A stretch of DNA of 64,000 nucleotides from Streptomyces sp. GKU 895 (GCA_002027195.1 MWJO01000036.1:1-64000); one strand, 5' to 3'; shown: positions 8,545 through 17,856, counted from the first letter of the stretch. A program made the numbers and translations. The notes: generated from the letters alone by a model not told the origin.

Positions 8545-11511
8545 TTGGCTTTCCAGATGCCGGACCGCGGCGGAGGCCCCACGGGGCCGCGGATGAGAGT
8601 GGGCCGCCCGTCCCGGCGTGTCCGGACCCTGCTCATGACGCTGGGCGTCCTTGCCGTCCTCGGCATGGCGTTCACCATGTTCGCGGGGTTCTGGACCGAC
8701 TGGCTCTGGTATCGGTCGGTGAACTACTCGTCCGTGTTCACGACCACCCTGTGGACCAAGATCGGGCTGTTCTTCGTCTTCGGTCTGCTCATGGCCCTGG
8801 CGGTCGGGTTCAACATCTGGCTGGCGCACCGGCTGCGGCCGCCGCTGAGCGCCATGTCGATGGAGCAGCAGAACCTCGACCGCTACCGCATGGGCATCGC
8901 GCCGTACAAGAGGTGGCTGCTGCTGGGGATCACGGCCCTGGTCGGCCTCATCGCCGGCGCCTCGGCGTCCAGCCAGTGGCGGACCTGGCTGATGTGGGTC
9001 AACGGCGTGTCCTTCCACGAGAAGGACCCGCAGTTCAAGCTCGACATCTCCTTCTACACCTTCGACCTGCCCTGGTACCGGTTCCTGCTGGGCTTCGGCT
9101 TCGCCGCCGCGATCCTGTCCGTGATCGCCGCCGCCCTGACCCACTACCTGTACGGCGGGCTGCGGATCACCTCCCCGGGCGCGCGCGCCACGGCCGCCGC
9201 CACCGGGCACCTGTCGGTGCTGCTCGGCATCTTCGTCGCCCTGAAGGCGGTGGCCTACTGGCTGGACCGGTACGGCCTCGCGGTGAAGTCCAGCGACTTC
9301 AAGGCGACCGACAACTGGACCGGCCTGCGGTACGTCGACGCCAACGCCTATCTGCCGGCCAAGACGATCCTGTTCTGCATCGCCGTCATCTGCGCCCTGC
9401 TGTTCTTCGCCACCCTGTGGCGGCGCACCTGGCAGCTGCCGGTCATCGGCTTCGGCCTGATGGTGCTCTCCGCGATCCTCATCGGCGGCCTGTACCCGGC
9501 CATCGTCCAGAAGTTCCAGGTCCAGCCGAACGAGCAGGCCAAGGAAGCGCCGTACGTCACGAAGAACCTCAAGGCGACCCGTGAGGCGTACGGCATCGAC
9601 GACGCCCAGGTCAACGAGTACGAGGGCACGTCGAAGACGCAGGACAAGACCAAGCTGCGCGACGACGTCGCGGACGCGGCCAGCATCCGTGTCATTGACC
9701 CGAACGTCGTCTCCCCGACGTTCCAGCAGCTCCAGCAGATCCGGAACTACTACGCGTTCCCGACCAATCTGGACGTCGACCGCTACAGCAAGGACGGCAA
9801 GGACCAGGACACGGTCATCGGTCTGCGTGAGCTGAACCTCAACGGCATCCCGAAGAACAACTGGATCAACGACCACTTCCGCTACACCCACGGCTACGGC
9901 GTGGTCGCCGCCAAGGGCACCGACGCCGACTCCGAGGGCCGCCCGGTCTTCACCGAGTCCAACCTGCCCTCGCAGGGCGATCTCGGCACGTACGAGCAGC
10001 GCGTGTACTACGGCGAGAAGACCACGGAGTACTCGATCGTCGGCGGTCCCCAGAAGGAGATCGACTACTCCGACGACAACGGCGAGAAGACCTTCAGCTA
10101 CACCGGCAAGAGCGGGGTCAACCTCTCCAACCCGATCAACCGGGCCGCGTACGCGGTGGCGTTCAGCGAGCCGCAGATCCTCTACTCCGGCGCGATCGGC
10201 GAGGGCTCGCGGATCCTGTACAACCGCACGCCCAAGGAGCGCGTCGAGGCGGTCGCCCCCTGGCTGACCATCGACGGCGACGCCTACCCGGCGGTCGTCG
10301 ACGGCAGGATCCAGTGGATCGTCGACGCGTACACGACGACGAACGGCTACCCGTACTCCTCGCGTACGACTCTCGGTGACACCACGGCCGACTCGCTGAC
10401 CGCGACGAACAACTCGCGCGCGGTGGTGGCCCAGCAGAACCAGGTCAACTACATCCGCAACTCGGTGAAGGCGACCGTCGACGCATACACCGGCCAGGTC
10501 AAGCTCTACCAGTGGGACACCGAGGACCCGGTCCTGAAGACCTGGATGAAGGCGTTCCCGGGCACGGTGAAGGACAAGAGCGAGATCTCGCAGTCGCTCA
10601 TGGCCCATCTGCGCTACCCGCAGGACCTGTTCAAGGTCCAGCGCGAGCTGCTCAGCCGGTACCACGTGAAGGACGCGACGACGTTCCTGTCCGGCTCCGA
10701 GGTCTGGCAGGTGCCGGACGACCCGACCAACACCTCGGGCGACGCGGTGCCGCCGTACTACCTGAGCATGAAGATGCCCGACCAGAAGGCGCAGGCGTTC
10801 TCGCTCACGACGACGTTCACGCCCAACGGCCGGGACAACCTCAGCGCGTTCATGGCGGTCGACGCGGAGGCGGGCACCAGCGACTACGGCAAGATCAGAA
10901 TCCTGAAACTGCCGACGAACACCACCGTCCAGGGACCCAAACAGGTCCAGAGCCAGTTCAACTCCGAGCAGAACATCGCCGAGACCATCAGCCTTCTCAA
11001 CAGAGGCGATTCCAAGGTGGAGTACGGCAACCTGCTGACGGTGCCGCTCGACGGAGGACTGCTCTACGTGGAGCCGGTCTACGTACGCGGTGGTGGACTG
11101 AAGTACCCGCTGCTGCGCAAGGTGTTGGTGACCTACGGAGGCAACACCGCCTTCGAGGACACCCTCGACCAGGCGCTCAACAAGGTCTTCGGAGCGGAGG
11201 GCAACACCACCCCACCGCCCGAGGACGAGGGCGGGGGCACCACGAAGCCGCCCACCTCCGACAACCCGACGGTCCAACAGGCCCTGGACGACGCCCAGAA
11301 GGCCTTCGAGGACGGCCAGGAAGCCCTCAAGAAGGGCGACTGGGAGGCGTACGGCGTCGCGCAGAAGGACTTGGAGGACGCACTCCAGCGGGCCGAGGAC
11401 GCGCAGTCCAAGGCGGACAAGACCACGCCGAAGCCCAGCGCGAGTCCGAGTTCCGGCCCGAGTTCCAAGCCGAGCTCCAGTCCGAGTCCGAGCAGCAGTC
11501 CCAGCGGCTGA
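8545..11511 (+). CDS. UPF0182 family large membrane protein
   Basis: This encodes 988 aa from TTG at 8545, chosen because GAGG lies eight bases upstream; a GTG at 8536 would overlap that site. About seven hydrophobic helices fill the first 330 residues. A long extracytoplasmic domain follows, with conserved family motifs (for example SEPQILYSGAIGEGSRILYN and PWLTIDGDAYPAVVDGRI). The C-terminal 90 residues are acidic and coiled-coil-like, then a Ser/Pro/Lys low-complexity tail. The UPF0182 family is widespread in Actinobacteria and has no assigned function. The first tRNA gene starts 54 bases downstream. Confidence 0.9.
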   Translation: MAFQMPDRGGGPTGPRMRVGRPSRRVRTLLMTLGVLAVLGMAFTMFAGFWTDWLWYRSVNYSSVFTTTLWTKIGLFFVFGLLMALAVGFNIWLAHRLRPPLSAMSMEQQNLDRYRMGIAPYKRWLLLGITALVGLIAGASASSQWRTWLMWVNGVSFHEKDPQFKLDISFYTFDLPWYRFLLGFGFAAAILSVIAAALTHYLYGGLRITSPGARATAAATGHLSVLLGIFVALKAVAYWLDRYGLAVKSSDFKATDNWTGLRYVDANAYLPAKTILFCIAVICALLFFATLWRRTWQLPVIGFGLMVLSAILIGGLYPAIVQKFQVQPNEQAKEAPYVTKNLKATREAYGIDDAQVNEYEGTSKTQDKTKLRDDVADAASIRVIDPNVVSPTFQQLQQIRNYYAFPTNLDVDRYSKDGKDQDTVIGLRELNLNGIPKNNWINDHFRYTHGYGVVAAKGTDADSEGRPVFTESNLPSQGDLGTYEQRVYYGEKTTEYSIVGGPQKEIDYSDDNGEKTFSYTGKSGVNLSNPINRAAYAVAFSEPQILYSGAIGEGSRILYNRTPKERVEAVAPWLTIDGDAYPAVVDGRIQWIVDAYTTTNGYPYSSRTTLGDTTADSLTATNNSRAVVAQQNQVNYIRNSVKATVDAYTGQVKLYQWDTEDPVLKTWMKAFPGTVKDKSEISQSLMAHLRYPQDLFKVQRELLSRYHVKDATTFLSGSEVWQVPDDPTNTSGDAVPPYYLSMKMPDQKAQAFSLTTTFTPNGRDNLSAFMAVDAEAGTSDYGKIRILKLPTNTTVQGPKQVQSQFNSEQNIAETISLLNRGDSKVEYGNLLTVPLDGGLLYVEPVYVRGGGLKYPLLRKVLVTYGGNTAFEDTLDQALNKVFGAEGNTTPPPEDEGGGTTKPPTSDNPTVQQALDDAQKAFEDGQEALKKGDWEAYGVAQKDLEDALQRAEDAQSKADKTTPKPSASPSSGPSSKPSSSPSPSSSPSG

Positions 11512-11565
11512 TCAGCAGCTGATCGAATGACCGTCCCCGCGCCGTGATACGGTTGCAAACAACGG

Positions 11566-11639
11566 CGCGGGGTGGAGCAGCTCGGTAGCTCGCTGGGCTC
11601 ATAACCCAGAGGTCGCAGGTTCAAATCCTGTCCCCGCTA
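11566..11639 (+). tRNA. Initiator tRNA-fMet (CAT), copy 1
   Basis: A 74-nt cloverleaf has the acceptor CGCGGGG/CCCCGCT with a C1-U72 mismatch, anticodon loop CTCATAA and three G-C pairs at the base of the anticodon stem. These are the features of an initiator tRNA. CCA is not encoded. It is identical to the gene at 13867. Confidence 0.97.
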
Positions 11640-11644
11640 CTGCA

Positions 11645-11683
11645 ACGAAGGCCCGGATCCTGATCAAGGATCCGGGCCTTCGT
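11645..11683 (+). terminator. Terminator of tRNA-fMet copy 1
   Basis: A perfect 16-bp stem (ACGAAGGCCCGGATCC and its complement) encloses a 7-base loop, starting six bases after the tRNA. Confidence 0.93.
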
Positions 11684-11856
11684 GATGTGCGAACGGTCTA
11701 CGAACGCGTGTGCCGGAGGAAGTGATGGACGTGCCGCCGTGGGGAGTTGGGGGAACTGTGTTTGACTTGTCTCTCTGTGGGCATGTCGACAAAACGCTGA
11801 AGTGACCTCACTGGCTGCGGTATACCAGGTGTACCCAGGTTGCAGGTGGTGCGACG

Positions 11857-13672
11857 ATGGATGTTATGGGGGACAAGGCAACTCTGTACGAGACAGGGCG
11901 ATTTGTGCAGCCCTCCGACCGTGACGAGGCGGTGGAGGGCGCCGAAGAGGCTGCTGAGGAAGTACGTCAGCGACTCGCCGCCGAAGCCGGCGACGTCGAG
12001 GCGATGAGCGTCCTCGGGGCCATGCTGCTGCGCCGCGGTGATCTCGACGGAGCCGAACCCCAACTGCGTGCCGCCACCGCCGCCGGTGACCGCGCCGCCG
12101 CCAACAACCTGGGTGTCCTTCTCCACCAGCGCGGTTACGCCGACGAAGCGGCCGGCTGGTGGCGGATCGCCGCCGTCGCCGGCTCCGCCGCGGCCGCGCA
12201 CGCGCTCGGCCGCCACCACCGCGAGCGGGGCGACGAACCCGCCGCCGAGTACTGGCTCAGGCAGTCCGCCGAACAGGGCCACGCGCTGGGCGCGTACGCG
12301 CTCGCCGACCTGCTGGAGCACCGCGGGGACGCCGCGGCCGGCCGGTGGATGCGGGCCGCGGCCGAGCGGGGGCACCGCGAGGCGGCGTACCGGCTCGCGC
12401 GCGCGCTCGATCGACAGGCCGCCGACGAGGGGGACGACGGGGCCGACAACGGTGTCGCGCAGGCCGCGGAGGCCGAGCAGTGGTACCGGCAGGCCGCCGC
12501 GCGCGGACATCAGCGGGCCGCGCTCTACCTCGGCGCGATCCTGGAGAAGCGCGGCGAGCTCAAGGAGGCCGGGCGCTGGTACCTGACCTCCGCCAAGGAC
12601 GGCGAGGCCCGGGCCGCCTGCGCGCTCGGGTTTTTGCTGCGCGACGCCGGGGACACCGAGAGCGCCGCCGTGTGGTGGCTGCGGGCCGCCCAGGACGGCG
12701 ACGGCAACGCCGCCAACGCGCTGGGCGCGCTGCACGCCGAGCGGGGCGAGACCCAGACCGCCGAGCGCTGGTACCGGGCCGCGATGGACGCCGGGGACGT
12801 GAACGGCGCCTACAACCTCGGGCTGCTCTGCGCCGAGCAGGGGCGGACCGCGCAGGCCGAGCAGTGGTACCGGCGGGCCGCGTACGCCGGGCACCGCGAG
12901 GCGGCGAACGCGCTGGCGATCCTGCTGCTCCAGGTCGGGGACGCGACCGGCGCCGAGCCGTGGTTCTCCAAGGCGGCCGAGGCCGGGAGCGTGGACGCCG
13001 CGTTCAACCTCGGCATCCTCTTCGCCGGGCGGGGCGAGGAGGCGGTGGCGCTGCGGTGGTACGAGCGGGCCGCCGCCGCCGGGCACACCGAGGCCGCGCT
13101 CCAGGTCGGGATCGCGCGGCTGCGGGACGGGGACGAGCCGGAGGCCGAGCGGCATCTGCGCTGCGCCGCGGGCGGGGGGAGCCCGGAGGCGGCGTACCGG
13201 CTGGCGACCGTGCTGGACGCGCGGCGGCCGCCCGCGCCGGCGCACGAGCTGGGCGAGTCCGTGCATCTGACCAAGAGCGAGTGCGAGGAGTGGTACGAGC
13301 GGGCGGCCTCTCAGGGGCATCGGCGGGCTCAGGTGCGGGTGGGGATGCTCGCGGCGGCCCGGGGCGATGTCGTGGAGGCGGCTCGGTGGTACCGGGAGGC
13401 GGCGGAGGCCGGGTCTCGGAACGGCGCGTTCAATCTCGGGCTGCTGCTGGCTCGGGAGGGGAGCGAGCCCGAGGCCGCCGTGTGGTGGACGCGGGCCGGC
13501 TGACGCGGGGCACGGGCGGGCGGCGTTGCGGTTGGCCCTGGTCTACGCGCGTCGGGGCGAGCTGGCGGAGGGGCAGCGGTGGGCTGATCGGGCCGTGTCG
13601 CTGGGGCCGGGGGAGGTTGCGGAGCGGGCGGCCCGATTGCGGGACGCCTTGCGGGAGGAGCTGTCGGCTTGA
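11857..13672 (+). CDS. Sel1/TPR repeat protein (frameshifted near 13497)
   Basis: The uninterrupted frame gives 548 aa and stops at 13503. About 55 further codons of matching sequence (ADAGHGRAALRLALVYARRG) continue in the next frame to 13672. Removing one G near 13497 joins them as TRAADAGHG, giving about 604 aa. The protein is built almost entirely of 30-36-residue Sel1-like/TPR helical repeats (AAxxGxxxAxxxLGxLLxxRG), which form a protein-interaction solenoid. No signal peptide is visible. The start at ATG 11857 or 11866 is not resolved. The gene lies between two identical initiator tRNAs. The frameshift is probably a sequence error. Confidence 0.82.
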
Positions 13673-13702
13673 GGGTGCGGCTGGGTGGGGGTTGCTGTAG
13701 GG

Positions 13703-13779
13703 CCGTTTCGCTTGCCCGCGCGAGCGGGTGCCGCTGCGCCCACCCGTGCCGCCGCAGCGGCACGACGCCCGCAGCTACG
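13703..13779 (+). repeat. Interspersed 3'-UTR repeat, copy 2
   Basis: This copy matches the element at 5642: GTTTCGCTTGCCCGCG at the start and GCGGCACGACGCCCGCAGCT at the end, with a variable middle. It lies 30 bases after the repaired stop codon of the Sel1/TPR gene. Confidence 0.7.
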
Positions 13780-13866
13780 GCGGAGGTGCGGGCGCCGCAG
13801 CTGGGGCCGGCCATGAGTATCGATTTGCCTCTGCTCTCATCCTTGACGTAATGTTCAGTTCACCGA

Positions 13867-13940
13867 CGCGGGGTGGAGCAGCTCGGTAGCTCGCTGGGCT
13901 CATAACCCAGAGGTCGCAGGTTCAAATCCTGTCCCCGCTA
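13867..13940 (+). tRNA. Initiator tRNA-fMet (CAT), copy 2
   Basis: It is base-for-base identical to the copy at 11566, including the C1-U72 mismatch, the CAT anticodon and the GGG/CCC anticodon stem. Flanking sequences differ. Confidence 0.97.
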
Positions 13941-13947
13941 CTGAAGG

Positions 13948-13983
13948 CCGAGGGCCGGAATCCGAAAGGGTTCCGGCCCTCGG
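13948..13983. terminator. Terminator of tRNA-fMet copy 2
   Basis: A 16-bp stem (CCGAGGGCCGGAATCC with one T-G wobble) is closed by a GAAA tetraloop. It also faces the end of the ABC binding-protein gene, so it probably works in both directions. Confidence 0.92.
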
Positions 13984-13988
13984 TGTGT

Positions 13989-15140
13989 TCATGGGGTGTG
14001 GCCCACGGCTTCTGCGTACAGGGAGCGGTCCACCGTCCTCGACTCGGGCAGTGCCTCGCCCTCCGTCACCCCCTGGGCCCGGTACGCCGCCTGGAGACGG
14101 TCCGTCGTGCCCTTGCGGATCTCCCAGTCCATGCGCAGCGGCGGAGTGGACCGGAGGATCTTCCGGTCCGCCTTGAGGAGCTTCGCCAGGTACGTGACGA
14201 ACGCCTCGTCGTGCTTGTAGTCCGTGGCGAAGTACGAGTTCACCGTGCGGATGTACGCCCGCAGCACCGCCACCCCGGCGTCCACGTCGTCCTGGAGCAG
14301 ACTGCGGCCGTACAGCAGGCCGCCCAGCGGCTCACCGGCCGGCTGGCCGCCCAGGAAGGCGTAGCCCGGCTTGTCGTCGACCTCGCGCCACACCGGGTCG
14401 AGGAGCCAGGCGGAGTCCACGCCGCCGTTCTGGAGGGCGGTGAGGACGTCGGCGGAGCCGAGCTGCTGGTAGGTGATCTCGTCGAGGGCGCCGCCGTGCC
14501 GCTCCAGGGCCTTCTCCATGGGGTACGCGATGACGGAACCCTTGCCGATCATCGTGCCGAGCCTGCGGTCGGCCATCGACACGCTGTCCGCGGTCTCGCC
14601 GTCCTTCAGCCGCACCCACAGGCCGCTCTTGGACTCCGGGTCGGGTGAGAAGTTCCCCGCGACCCACTTGATGTCGAAGCCGCCCCGGATGCCGTTCATG
14701 ACGGCCGCCTCCGGCGCCGCCCAGACCGCGTCGATGTCGCCCTTGGCGAGGAGGGGCAGCGCGTCCGGCGTGGGCAGGACCTTGAGGGTGACGTCCAGGC
14801 CCTCCTTCGTGAACTCGCCCTTGTCGAGGGCCACTTGCAGCGGCGCCACGTACTCAGCGCTCAGCGTCCCCGTCGCGATGGTCACCTCGCGGGGCTCGGC
14901 GAGAGGCCGCGCGGGCGGCGCGCCCTGCTGGCAGCGGGCGGGTTCCCGGGTCGGGGAGAGGTCGGCGGGGTCCGTCCACGCCGTGTCCCCGCAGCCCTCC
15001 ACCGGGCGGATCGTGCGGTGGCCCACGTTGGTCTTCGGCCGCGTGTCCGAGTCGTACGGCGACCCGCCGCAGGCGGATGTGGTCAGGAGTACGGCCGTCG
15101 CGGCGGCCAGCGCGCAGGTGTGCTTCCCCGTGGCTCTCAC
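13989..15140 (-). CDS. ABC transporter substrate-binding lipoprotein (SsuA/NMT1-like)
   Basis: This encodes 383 aa from GTG 15140, which overlaps the TGA of the permease gene (GTGA). The first 24 residues form a lipoprotein signal with lipobox LTTSAC, so the mature protein is anchored through its cysteine on the outer face of the membrane. The rest is a periplasmic-binding fold of the sulfonate/nitrate/taurine class (PTPDALPLLAKGDIDAVWAA and ADVLTALQNGGVDSAWL are typical). The order ATPase, permease, binding protein with 4-base overlaps shows one operon. The ligand cannot be assigned from sequence. Confidence 0.9.
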   Translation of the reverse strand: MRATGKHTCALAAATAVLLTTSACGGSPYDSDTRPKTNVGHRTIRPVEGCGDTAWTDPADLSPTREPARCQQGAPPARPLAEPREVTIATGTLSAEYVAPLQVALDKGEFTKEGLDVTLKVLPTPDALPLLAKGDIDAVWAAPEAAVMNGIRGGFDIKWVAGNFSPDPESKSGLWVRLKDGETADSVSMADRRLGTMIGKGSVIAYPMEKALERHGGALDEITYQQLGSADVLTALQNGGVDSAWLLDPVWREVDDKPGYAFLGGQPAGEPLGGLLYGRSLLQDDVDAGVAVLRAYIRTVNSYFATDYKHDEAFVTYLAKLLKADRKILRSTPPLRMDWEIRKGTTDRLQAAYRAQGVTEGEALPESRTVDRSLYAEAVGHTP

Positions 15141-15997
15141 GACTGCCCCCGCCCTCGGTCACGTGGCGCCCAGGGGGTGAGCAACCGGCCCACCACCCGC
15201 ACCAGTTCGGAGAAGACGACACCGAGCACGGCGACGCACACGATGCCCACGAACATCACGTCGTTCTGGAACAGCGCCCGCGAATCGAAGATCAGATGGC
15301 CCAGGCCGTCCGTCGCCGCGATCTGCTCCGAGGCGACGATCACCAGGACCGCCACGCCCGCCGCGATCCGCGCGCCCACCAGGACGGCCGGGAGCGAGGC
15401 CGGGAGCAGGACATGGCGGAACATCTGCCAGGGCGAGGCGCCGAAGACCTGGCCGGCGTCGAGGTGGCCGGAGGGGATCGCCATGACCGCGGACATCGTC
15501 GAGATCCACACGAAGAAGAAGACGGTCGTCGCCACCAGGGCGACCTGCGGACCCTCGCCGAGGCCGAACATGTTCAGGAAGACCGGGAGCAGGGCGAGTT
15601 TCGGGACCACGTACAGGGCGTCCAGGAGAGGTTCGAGGGCCGCCCGGACCAGGGAGAGGGAGCCCATCAGGAGGCCCAGCAGATAGCCCGCCGCCGTGCC
15701 CAGCGCGTAGCCGGCGAGGACGCGTCTCAGCGTGGCCCACACGTCCGGCCACAGATCGCCCGCCGCCGCCCGGTCCCAGCCGTCCGCGAAGATCGTGGAC
15801 GGGGCCGGGTAGACGCGGGCGTCGATCCAGGCCCGGTCCGCGGCCAGTTGCCACAGCAGGACCAGGGCGAGGGGGACGGCCGCCGCGAGGGACAGCTCCA
15901 CGGCCCTGCGGCGGCGGTGGGTTCGTACGGGATGGAGTTCCCGCGGGCCCGGGGCGCGGACGAGTACCGACTCCCGGTCGGGGGCGAGTGTCGTCAT
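15137..15997 (-). CDS. ABC transporter permease (SsuC/TauC-like)
   Basis: This encodes 286 aa starting MTTLAPDRES. The ATG at 15997 overlaps the TGA of the ATPase gene (ATGA), which fixes the start. Six membrane helices are visible. The cytoplasmic EAA-type loop that contacts the ATPase is near DAGQVFGASPWQMFRHVLLP. The family imports sulfonates, nitrate, bicarbonate, pyrimidine precursors and similar small anions. Its partners are the ATPase upstream and the lipoprotein downstream. Confidence 0.92.
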   Translation of the reverse strand: MTTLAPDRESVLVRAPGPRELHPVRTHRRRRAVELSLAAAVPLALVLLWQLAADRAWIDARVYPAPSTIFADGWDRAAAGDLWPDVWATLRRVLAGYALGTAAGYLLGLLMGSLSLVRAALEPLLDALYVVPKLALLPVFLNMFGLGEGPQVALVATTVFFFVWISTMSAVMAIPSGHLDAGQVFGASPWQMFRHVLLPASLPAVLVGARIAAGVAVLVIVASEQIAATDGLGHLIFDSRALFQNDVMFVGIVCVAVLGVVFSELVRVVGRLLTPWAPRDRGRGQS

Positions 15998-16788
15998 GCC
16001 GGTACCGCCTCCTTGCGCAGCAGGTCCCACAACTCGCTCTTCAGGGACGTGAATGCGGGGGTGTCGCGGATGTCGCCGGTGCGCGGGCGGGGGAACGGCG
16101 GGCGGTGCTCGGCGATGACGCGGCCCGGGCGGGCGGACATGACCAGGACCCGGTCGCCGAGGACGATCGCCTCCTCCAGGCTGTGCGTGATGAACAGGGT
16201 GGTCGTGCGCAGGGCTTGGGTGAGCTCCAGCAGCTCGTCCTGCAGGATCACCCGGAGTTGGGCGTCCAGCGCCGCGAACGGCTCGTCCATCAGCAGCAGT
16301 TCGGGTTCCACGGCCAGCGCCCTGGCGATCGCCACGCGTTGCCGCATGCCGCCCGACAGGGCGGCCGGGTAGGCGTCGGCGAAGTCGGCCAGGCCGAGGC
16401 GGGCCAGCCAGGAGTCGGCGCGGACGTTCGCCTCCCGGCGGGGGACCCGTTGGACGTCGAGGCCGAAGCGGACGTTGGCGCGGACCGTCTTCCAGTCGTA
16501 GATGCCGTAGTCCTGGAAGATCATGGCGGCCGGGCGGGGTGTGGCGGCGCGGATCTCCAGGGTGCCCGTGCTGGGGCGCAGCAGGCCGGCGGCGATCCGC
16601 AGCAGGGTCGACTTGCCGCAGCCTGAGGGGCCGACCAGGCAGACGAACTCGCCGGGGGCGACGGTGAGGTCCAGGGGACCGAGGGCGTCGACCGTGCGCG
16701 GCGGGCGGCCGAAGGTTCGGGTGAGGGCGGTGGCGTGGAGTTTCGGATGCGGATCGGCGACGGTGGGGTCTGGGTGCGGTTCTCCCAC
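15994..16788 (-). CDS. ABC transporter ATP-binding protein (SsuB/TauB-like)
   Basis: This encodes 264 aa. The Walker A motif GPSGCGKST is near residue 52, the signature is LSGGMRQRVAIARAL, Walker B is LLLMDEPFAALD, and the switch histidine lies in FITHSLEEA. The GTG start at 16788 has AAGGAG five bases upstream. It is the first gene of the three-gene importer operon. The first gene upstream on the same strand is the Fur-type regulator, separated by a hairpin terminator, so the importer probably has its own promoter at 16789-16880. Confidence 0.93.
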   Translation of the reverse strand: MGEPHPDPTVADPHPKLHATALTRTFGRPPRTVDALGPLDLTVAPGEFVCLVGPSGCGKSTLLRIAAGLLRPSTGTLEIRAATPRPAAMIFQDYGIYDWKTVRANVRFGLDVQRVPRREANVRADSWLARLGLADFADAYPAALSGGMRQRVAIARALAVEPELLLMDEPFAALDAQLRVILQDELLELTQALRTTTLFITHSLEEAIVLGDRVLVMSARPGRVIAEHRPPFPRPRTGDIRDTPAFTSLKSELWDLLRKEAVPA

Positions 16789-16880
16789 GGTTGCTCCTTG
16801 CGGAGTGTCCGGTACGAAGTGGGGGGCGTCGCACGACGATATGACGGACCGTCAGATTCGGGAAGCCTGTAGGCAGCACA

Positions 16881-16911
16881 AAGCCCCGGTGCCACAGGGG
16901 CGCCGGGGCTT
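16881..16911 (-). terminator. Terminator of the Fur-family gene
   Basis: AAGCCCCGG and CCGGGGCTT form a 9-bp stem around a 13-base loop, 14 bases past the regulator's stop codon. Confidence 0.75.
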
Positions 16912-16924
16912 CGGACGGGCTTGC

Positions 16925-17341
16925 TTACGCCGCCGCGCAGTTGGGGCAGATGCCGCGGTACGTCACCTCGACGTCCGAGACCTGGAAGCCGAAGCGCTCG
17001 GAGTCGGGCAGGTCGGCCAGCGGGTTGCCGCTGGGGTGGACGTCCTTGATCGCGCCGCACCGGGCGCAGACCAGGTGGTGGTGCGGACGGTGCGCGTTGG
17101 GGTCGTAGCGCTTGGCGCGCTTGTCGGTGGCGACCTCGAGGACCTCGCCGAGCGAGACCAGCTCGCCCAGCGTGTTGTAGACGGTGGCCCGGGAGATCTC
17201 GGGCAGCTTGGCGACGGCCCGGGAGTGGACCTCGTCGGCCGTCAGGTGGACGTGTTCGCCGTCGAGGACCTCGGCCACGACGCGCCGCTGCGCGGTCATC
17301 CGCCATCCACGTCCGCGCAGCCGTTCCAGTAGGTCACTCAT
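16925..17341 (-). CDS. Fur family transcriptional regulator
   Basis: This encodes 138 aa. The N-terminal winged helix has the recognition helix ISRATVYNTLGELV. A histidine-rich metal site (HRPHHHLVC) and two CxxC pairs (CARC and CPNC) form the structural zinc site and dimerisation domain. This pattern fits the PerR/FurA class that senses peroxide or metal. A perfect inverted repeat of Fur/PerR type lies 48-62 bases upstream of the start, so autoregulation is likely. Which metal it senses and its other targets are not shown by sequence. Confidence 0.9.
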   Translation of the reverse strand: MSDLLERLRGRGWRMTAQRRVVAEVLDGEHVHLTADEVHSRAVAKLPEISRATVYNTLGELVSLGEVLEVATDKRAKRYDPNAHRPHHHLVCARCGAIKDVHPSGNPLADLPDSERFGFQVSDVEVTYRGICPNCAAA

Positions 17342-17388
17342 ACGCGAAAGCCTAACAGAAGGGGACCAGGTCGCGAATGGGTGTGATT

Positions 17389-17403
17389 TTAGACTTCGTC
17401 TAA
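17389..17403. promoter_or_regulatory. Fur/PerR-type operator
   Basis: TTAGAC-TTC-GTCTAA is a perfect 6-3-6 inverted repeat upstream of the Fur-family gene. The spacing and T/A-rich ends resemble Streptomyces FurA and Bacillus PerR boxes. The likely function is autoregulation. Confidence 0.75.
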
Positions 17404-17409
17404 TCTGAC

Positions 17410-17808
17410 TCAGCGGGACAGGGTCATCTGCTCTCGCGCAGGTGCCCAGCAGCGGATGATGTCGCGCACCGAGACGATGCCGGCGGGCTCGCCCCGGTCC
17501 AGGACGATGAGGTGGCGGAAGCCGCCGTGGGCCATCGCCCGCGCCGCCTCCTCCAGGGTCCAGGACGGCGCCGCGAAGACGACGTCGGTGGTGGTGTGCG
17601 CGTGGGTGGGCTCGGTGTCCGGGTTCTGGCCCAGGCCCACGGAGTTGAGGACGTCGCGTTCGGTGAGGATGCCGATGCCGGTGCCGTCGGGGTCGAGGAC
17701 CACGGCCGCGCCGACGCGGCGGGCGGACATCAGGGCGGCTGCCTGGCGGAGGGTGTGGGTGGGGCCGATGGTGAGGACGACTGTGCTCATGGCGTCGCGG
17801 ACGAGCAT
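17410..17808 (-). CDS. Tandem CBS domain protein
   Basis: This encodes 132 aa: two CBS motifs (residues about 5-60 and 72-128) and nothing else. Key segments are DAMSTVVLTIGPTHTLRQAA, GILTERDVL and GIVSVRDIIRC. Such stand-alone CBS pairs bind adenosine nucleotides and act as energy sensors for partner proteins. AGGAGGTGA upstream of ATG 17808 is a very strong ribosome binding site. A perfect inverted repeat lies just upstream of it. The gene ends 69 bases before the Fur-family start codon on the same strand. Confidence 0.9.
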   Translation of the reverse strand: MLVRDAMSTVVLTIGPTHTLRQAAALMSARRVGAAVVLDPDGTGIGILTERDVLNSVGLGQNPDTEPTHAHTTTDVVFAAPSWTLEEAARAMAHGGFRHLIVLDRGEPAGIVSVRDIIRCWAPAREQMTLSR

Positions 17809-17830
17809 GGGTGCGGAGTCACCTCCTGAG

Positions 17831-17856
17831 GAACCATCGGATTTGTTCGATGGTTC
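17831..17856. promoter_or_regulatory. Inverted repeat upstream of CBS gene
   Basis: GAACCATCG, 8 bases, then CGATGGTTC forms a perfect 9-bp inverted repeat. It sits three bases upstream of the Shine-Dalgarno sequence. It could be a repressor operator or an RNA stem in the leader. Confidence 0.6.

Noticed and set aside
8413..11277. 954-codon minus-strand open frame antisense to the UPF0182 gene
   Set aside because: It has composition typical of an antisense shadow, with no domain motifs. The plus-strand frame has correct membrane helices and conserved family sequence.
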